From positions 161,724 through 225,723 of the forward strand of contig JAUNSJ010000003.1 in the NCBI GenBank assembly GCA_030539295.1: a DNA stretch of 64,000 nucleotides, read 5' to 3'. A program made the translations under genes and the position numbers. Origin of the DNA: Planctomycetia bacterium (lineage in GTDB: Bacteria > Planctomycetota > Planctomycetia > Pirellulales > Thermoguttaceae). Below the pieces are notes generated by a model. The model had not been told where the DNA came from. It saw only the letters and a list, made by a program, of their open reading frames with translations, and made no database searches. Below are positions 59,423 through 64,000 of the stretch, in pieces; the first letter of the stretch is position 1; every line of letters begins with the position of its first letter.

Positions 59423-60553
59423 ATGAACCAGACTGAAAGTGTTGTATATTCAAAAACGTGTATTTATGAAAAATGGAATACAAAGATCTTTACAGTCGCG
59501 CTGTGCTGTCTGGTGGTCGCGGCAGGTCTGCAAAACAATTCTGTGATCGGAGCCGAGGTTGTGACGTCTGACGCCAATCGATGGACGGTCGTCGTGCACA
59601 CCGAGACTTCGCCCGATTCACAAAAAGGACTCAATGATTTTGTGAACTGGCTCCGCGAATGGAACAGGAACGTTGTCGTTTTTTCTCCGTTCGAGAAGAA
59701 TTTGCTACGCCGCCCCACGGACCAGAATATCAGACGATGTCTCGACTGGTTCCGCACTCCCGACTGGCCCTCTGACTCGCTTGAGCTTAATCGAATTCGT
59801 ACCGCCGACGGACCTTGTGAAGTGCGACTCCTGATTACCGCATGTGGTGTTGAAAAGCAAGATGCAGAGACAGGCGAGTCGCGGATCGTTTTTTCGTTTA
59901 TCGACCCGAATACGAGTGACGGATCGTTTCGCGAATCTCTTGACGGCGGTGTGTCAGTCGGAGAGATTGTTGCGGCCATGACGTATTTGAATGGCGACGA
60001 TGACTCCGTAATTGACCGCAGACTTATTGTTGTTAATCTGCTGCCGATACCAGTAGCCCGGGGCGCTAACGATCCATTGGCCGGCGTTCGTGGCGCCGCT
60101 ATCGACCAAACCTGTAAAGCGTTTCAAACACAATCGGAAGGTATTATTGTTGTTAGTAACCAAAAACTTTCACAGCCGCTTCCGGTCAACAGTTTTTTTG
60201 ATATTCTTAAGAAAGGTCTTTCGGGCTGGGCTGATGCGACTGACCGCTCTGATCGTGTTGTATCAATGCGTGAGCTTATTCTTTACGTGACAGAGCAGTG
60301 TCAGAAAAATCAAAATGAAGGAACCGCGGCGCTCTCTTCGCACGTCTTGCTGGATTATCCCGTTTGTAATGTCCCCGATTCCTTTCGGTATCCGGACCTC
60401 GCTGCGCCTGTTGGACTTTTTGCGCGTATTGGCGATAAACTTTTGGAGAAGAAAGAGGAAGTCAAGCATGCCGATCGCGACAGTCAGGAGGCTCGACGTC
60501 GGGAAAGCGAAAACAAAAAACTTGTAAAAGGAGCTCATCATGAAAACAACTGA
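59423..60553 (+). CDS. Caspase-fold pseudo-protease (catalytic dyad absent)
   Basis: 376 residues with an N-terminal signal (IFTVALCCLVVAAGL). The C-terminal half follows the caspase pattern: IIVVSNQKLSQPL, then SFFDILKKGLSGWADATDRSD and VVSMRELILYVTEQC correspond to the closing strands and helices of C14 proteases. The strand that should end in His-Gly reads VRLLITACGVE, with Cys141 in place of His, and the strand that should end Asp-x-Cys reads LIVVNLLPIP, with Leu207 in place of Cys. It is therefore probably inactive and may regulate or scaffold its neighbours. It overlaps the third caspase gene by 14 bases, so the two are made together. Confidence 0.65.
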   Translation: MNQTESVVYSKTCIYEKWNTKIFTVALCCLVVAAGLQNNSVIGAEVVTSDANRWTVVVHTETSPDSQKGLNDFVNWLREWNRNVVVFSPFEKNLLRRPTDQNIRRCLDWFRTPDWPSDSLELNRIRTADGPCEVRLLITACGVEKQDAETGESRIVFSFIDPNTSDGSFRESLDGGVSVGEIVAAMTYLNGDDDSVIDRRLIVVNLLPIPVARGANDPLAGVRGAAIDQTCKAFQTQSEGIIVVSNQKLSQPLPVNSFFDILKKGLSGWADATDRSDRVVSMRELILYVTEQCQKNQNEGTAALSSHVLLDYPVCNVPDSFRYPDLAAPVGLFARIGDKLLEKKEEVKHADRDSQEARRRESENKKLVKGAHHENN

Positions 60554-62171
60554 CTTCAGGCACAAGAATCGAACAAAATTTGTTTCGCTTTGTCTTCTGT
60601 CGGGTGTCCTTCTTCTGTCATGTTTCCATAATACCTTTGGCGCGGATATGAGTAGCGATTCCTGGAAGCCGGTAGCATCGAAGGGGAAATGGTATGTCCT
60701 GCTCTTTGCGGTCAATCATTTCGATCAATGCGATCGACTGAGCGATCTCGCCGGTTGCTATAACGATATGGAATACGCGAAAGAGAATTGGCTTGATAAA
60801 CGCACGAATAAAAAACTTGTTTTCCTCAATGACGTCGACGGGACAATTGCGCCGACCAGAAACGTTTTCCTGGCTGAACTGAATCGCATTAAGAAACGAT
60901 CCGGTCCTGATGATATTGTTTTGATCATGATCTCGACGCATGGAGTTGCCTTTGGGCAAAAAAGTTTCATTTGCCCGAGCGATGCTCGTTCTATTGATTT
61001 TAGTGATGTCAACCCGACCGACGCCCAGGCCGTTTTGAGCCGAGGGGATCGCAACGGTCTGATTTCAATCACAAATCTTTTGCAAAACATTCGCGAAATC
61101 GATGCGGCCGGAAAGTACATTGTGCTCGATGCCTGTCGTCCGGACGAAGCGGGCTCTTCTGGTGATTTTCTGCGTGAATTTGAGGATACACTGCGAAAAA
61201 ACAACGACAATAATTTAGCGGTGATTACAAGTTGCAGCCTGAATCAGATGGCCCTTGAAGCTCGTTTTACCACGCGCGACGGGACTAGTAAAACGTATGG
61301 AATATTTATGAAAAATTTTATTGACGGACTCTCTGGCAAAGCCGATTTAACTGGTGCCTACGACGGCAAAATCACTCTTATTGAGGCTTACAATTATGCA
61401 AACTCCATGACACGCCGCAATAACCCCAATCAAACGCCGGAGCTTTATGAAGCTTTTAAGGCCGTTGCCAAAGACGATGGCAGGCAAGAGACAGACCGAC
61501 AGGTTGCCGCTAATCGTACAATATTTGCAACTTATGAAGAGATTCCGTTCGACGAGTCACAAGCCGAGTCCAATTTACAATTCGCCATGCGTACTGGTGC
61601 CAATCTCGCACGAGCGGCCGAATCCGATGAGGATCATCATCTCTCGGTTGATATTTGTAATTACGTTGTGGATAAACAGCCACATAATATGCTGGCCTAC
61701 GGCGTCCGTGGTTACGCGTGGCGGTCATTGGGTGACTATGCGAAATCGCTCTGCGACTGTCAGAGAACAGGCGGCGAACTTGTGCTTTTTGCCAAGGCAC
61801 GCCCTGCTAAAAGTGGGGCCTATGTTTACGCGACGCCTTATGCCACCTCGCCGGTTTTGGATGAGGAAAAAAAGCAGATCTTCCCCACAGGCACAAAACT
61901 CACGATAGACGACGTTCAAAATAATCGCCTGCATGTACGACTCTGGAACGATAAAGAACCGCGATTTTCCTGCTGGGTGAATCAAGAGGAAGTCTCTTGG
62001 ACGCCAGAGCTGGCACAGCAATCGATCAACGGAACAAGTGTGTCTTCCGCGCGAAGTCTTGCTCCCGCGTCCCATTTTACCTCCATGGCACCCACGAGTG
62101 TTCGCAACCCAACGGGTCGTCCGTCCGGCGGGGGCGGGTCTTTCCGAACGCTCTCTCCCTTATCGAGATGA
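60540..62171 (+). CDS. Secreted caspase-like (C14) protease with TPR/SH3-like C-terminus
   Basis: 543 residues. Signal region KFVSLCLLSGVLLLSCFHNTFGA. Caspase domain 50-310: WYVLLFAVNHFD, catalytic His134 in MISTHGVAF and Cys199 in VLDACRPDE, then the closing IFMKNFIDGLSGKADLTGAYDG (cited by FIDGLSGKADLTGAYDG). Residues about 340-410 are helical and TPR-like; 425-500 look like an SH3-type beta barrel (AYVYATPYATSPVLDEE). GTAAAAGGAGC (60526-60536) gives a strong ribosome site inside the upstream pseudo-protease gene, with which it is translationally coupled. Confidence 0.88.
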   Translation: MKTTDFRHKNRTKFVSLCLLSGVLLLSCFHNTFGADMSSDSWKPVASKGKWYVLLFAVNHFDQCDRLSDLAGCYNDMEYAKENWLDKRTNKKLVFLNDVDGTIAPTRNVFLAELNRIKKRSGPDDIVLIMISTHGVAFGQKSFICPSDARSIDFSDVNPTDAQAVLSRGDRNGLISITNLLQNIREIDAAGKYIVLDACRPDEAGSSGDFLREFEDTLRKNNDNNLAVITSCSLNQMALEARFTTRDGTSKTYGIFMKNFIDGLSGKADLTGAYDGKITLIEAYNYANSMTRRNNPNQTPELYEAFKAVAKDDGRQETDRQVAANRTIFATYEEIPFDESQAESNLQFAMRTGANLARAAESDEDHHLSVDICNYVVDKQPHNMLAYGVRGYAWRSLGDYAKSLCDCQRTGGELVLFAKARPAKSGAYVYATPYATSPVLDEEKKQIFPTGTKLTIDDVQNNRLHVRLWNDKEPRFSCWVNQEEVSWTPELAQQSINGTSVSSARSLAPASHFTSMAPTSVRNPTGRPSGGGGSFRTLSPLSR

Positions 62172-62326
62172 TGAACGGTTCCGGCCCCCCTTTAACAGAA
62201 GACTATGGAGACGACGTGGCCCCGCCGCCTCGCTCTCTGGCAAGCAACACAAAGCCATGAGTCCTCACTTCGCGTCAGGCATATTTCGTGTAAAAGCCCA
62301 TTGGCCCGTCGCAGCGTGTTTGAAAA

Positions 62327-63793
62327 TTATCGAATCATTTCAAGCTTGTCCCAGCCTGCCGGCGGTGAATCACTTCCTTCCAGGCCGAGAAATTTATCCC
62401 CGTTCTGGTACACGTGGTCCAGTGAAGTTGAGGCTTTTATCGTGCCGCCATCGTTGGTTTGAAATGTGTTGAGGTCGAGAATGGCGTCGCTCCATTTCTC
62501 TGTCATGTCGAGCGTTGGCGCTTCGGAGGAATCGTCGGTGCTGTCTTGCATCATGCGTTCCGCATTGGCACGATTCATTTCAGTTAGTTGCTGCGTCTTC
62601 ATTTTAAAATAATTGTTTTGAACTTCTTGTGCATACTTCCGATTCAATAGTTGGAACTCTGACCGAAGCGCCGTGTTTTGCGCGAACATATCGAATGCGG
62701 CGGCCCATCGATCAAACTCCTCACGCGATTCCGCAGTGTATAGAAATATTAAAGGACAGTTCCATTGTATCACTCGCATAGCGGCCAGATTGCTCATGGC
62801 AATGCCGTGATTAACGAAAGTCATATCGCTCCCAATACTGATGCAAATCACTTCAATCCAATAGGATTTTCCGTCTTTCGCGACAATTTCATACCGGCGA
62901 TCCGCGATAGTCCCTTCATACCCGTTGACTCCCACCGTCGAGTTCGCCCCAGACAATATAGGGCCAAGTTTGTTGCACAGTGCGGTGGCAAACTGTTCCG
63001 CCGAGCTACTTATGAAACTGCGTGTCTCCTCGGCAATCGGTTTCTCTTCCAATAAATTCATCGACTGGGCACCAAGCGCGTTCCGGCAGATCCAATCCGA
63101 CAGCTCACCTGCCTGTTTGTATTGCAGTCTGGTCGTGTACGAACCTAAATCGATTCCGTCTTGTCGGACAACAAAAGGAACGGCCACATTATCAATAAAA
63201 TCCTGTTTCGATATGCAGCTCATGGTAACCCGTTCGTCTGGTGACGCCGCGGTGACCGTCGCCACGCCTGGCGTGTCCAGTGAGAAATAATGCCAATTAA
63301 CATTGCATTTCGCCGTCCACCCAGAAGGAGCTATGCAATCGAAAGCTGCAACTCCACTAGCGGGGTCGTTCACGCAGGTCCGTTGAAAAAGAATACTGTT
63401 CTGCGGCATGGTCTCGGTTGCTTCCTTCTTTAATTTGCTTCGCTTTGGTTCTACTTGCTGCGCTTCGTTTCGCTTTTGCGGGCGAGAAGAGTTTGTCTGA
63501 CGTCTTGCGACTGGTTCTTCTTCGTCGAACAAATCCTCGTCCTCTTCATCTCCTTCTGTATCTCCATCGGTAAACAGGTCCTCGTCATCGTCGAACAAAT
63601 CTTCATCCTCGTTATTGGCGGTGTCATTCGCCTCTGCGAACAGACTTTCATCTTCCGCGAATAAATCCTCTTCTGCAACATTCTGCTGATGATGTTCCAA
63701 GGCCAAGACCTCTTCTCGAAGTGTCGATATTGATAGCAGACAAAGAGTTACGAAGATAAAGAAAACCTGACCGACCGTTTTTATCCTGTTCAT
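62327..63793 (-). CDS. Exported protein with acidic Leu-Phe repeats
   Basis: 488 residues from ATG 63793, six bases after AGGAGA. Signal peptide (TVGQVFFIFVTLCLLSIST). Residues about 40-95 contain five short acidic repeats around Leu-Phe (EEDLFAED, ESLFAEA, EDLFDDD, EDLFTDG, EDLFDEE), followed by a basic stretch (KRSKLKKEA) and a globular domain of about 300 residues that I do not recognise, with a helical segment near the C-terminus. It converges on the third caspase gene, 155 bases away, and may belong to the island by proximity. The acidic-basic change suggests an interaction surface. Confidence 0.7.
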   Translation of the reverse strand: MNRIKTVGQVFFIFVTLCLLSISTLREEVLALEHHQQNVAEEDLFAEDESLFAEANDTANNEDEDLFDDDEDLFTDGDTEGDEEDEDLFDEEEPVARRQTNSSRPQKRNEAQQVEPKRSKLKKEATETMPQNSILFQRTCVNDPASGVAAFDCIAPSGWTAKCNVNWHYFSLDTPGVATVTAASPDERVTMSCISKQDFIDNVAVPFVVRQDGIDLGSYTTRLQYKQAGELSDWICRNALGAQSMNLLEEKPIAEETRSFISSSAEQFATALCNKLGPILSGANSTVGVNGYEGTIADRRYEIVAKDGKSYWIEVICISIGSDMTFVNHGIAMSNLAAMRVIQWNCPLIFLYTAESREEFDRWAAAFDMFAQNTALRSEFQLLNRKYAQEVQNNYFKMKTQQLTEMNRANAERMMQDSTDDSSEAPTLDMTEKWSDAILDLNTFQTNDGGTIKASTSLDHVYQNGDKFLGLEGSDSPPAGWDKLEMIR

Positions 63794-64000
63794 GAAGTAT
63801 CTCCTGTATATAGTAGACAAAGTGGACCTGTCCGGGAACACAATCCCTGTAATTTTGAATATCGGCTATCATAACCCCATTAGTACAGAGAATTTGAGAG
63901 AACACGACCGTTTTCAATCTCTTTACGTCGGATTACCCATTGGGGATAAATTTTTAATTTTTTCCAGAAAGGTAGCAACAAGGTGAGGGGAGGGGAAACA

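Noticed and set aside
50745..62171. Caspases considered as part of a CRISPR, CBASS or gasdermin defence system
   Set aside because: All carry signal peptides and there is no Cas, cyclase or gasdermin gene nearby.

Overview
The window comes from a planctomycete chromosome, most likely the order Pirellulales and probably an anaerobe. The evidence is a DUF1559 pseudopilin, a DUF2339 membrane giant, a DUF1573 lipoprotein, an ECF sigma factor paired with a Ser/Thr kinase carrying the typical planctomycete N-terminal region, several secreted caspase-like (C14) proteases, and the planctomycete-type switch I of EF-Tu. A Tat-exported [FeFe]-hydrogenase argues for anaerobic life. The lineage assignment is inference from gene content; no 16S rRNA gene is present.

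Layout. (1) 0-15 kb, housekeeping and envelope genes: a partial KDG kinase, an Nramp-like transporter, thrS behind its own promoter and leader hairpin, a DUF2339 protein, an exported protein overlapping a truncated DUF1573 lipoprotein, and a divergently promoted AsmA-like protein on the minus strand. (2) 15-31 kb, the core information block: tRNA-Thr(UGU), Tyr(GUA), Gly(UCC) and Thr(GGU), then tuf, tRNA-Trp, secE, nusG, rplK, rplA, rplJ, rplL, rpoB, rpoC, rpsL and rpsG. The four tRNAs ahead of tuf have the same order and anticodons as E. coli thrU-tyrU-glyT-thrT-tufB. Promoters and terminator-like hairpins divide the block into at least three transcription units. (3) 31-43.5 kb: a SPOUT methyltransferase, an MFS transporter, an ABC transporter operon, a TetR regulator, panC, lgt and the hydrogenase. 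(4) 43.5-47.3 kb, minus strand: a DUF1559 pseudopilin, a small lipoprotein and an Asp-box protein fused to a degenerate SGNH domain, probably one operon. The pseudopilin start is separated from its body by a G9 tract that shifts the frame. (5) 47.8-63.8 kb, an accessory island: ECF sigma factor, receptor-like Ser/Thr kinase, a Cys/Trp-rich PDZ protein, a DUF4384-like exported protein, caspase-PDZ, a lipoprotein serpin, a second Cys/Tyr/Trp-rich PDZ protein, a second caspase, a caspase-like protein without the catalytic dyad, a third caspase, and a convergent exported protein with acidic Leu-Phe repeats.

The most striking region is the last one. Three secreted proteases with intact His/Cys dyads and one pseudo-protease share an island with a serpin whose reactive loop is of the inhibitory type and has Lys at the predicted P1. 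Metacaspase-type enzymes prefer Lys or Arg at P1, so a locally encoded protease/inhibitor pair is a plausible reading, with a sigma factor and kinase as possible upstream control. Signal peptides place all of these outside the cytoplasm, which sets the island apart from cytosolic suicide-type caspase defence systems. No CRISPR array, transposase or integrase was seen.
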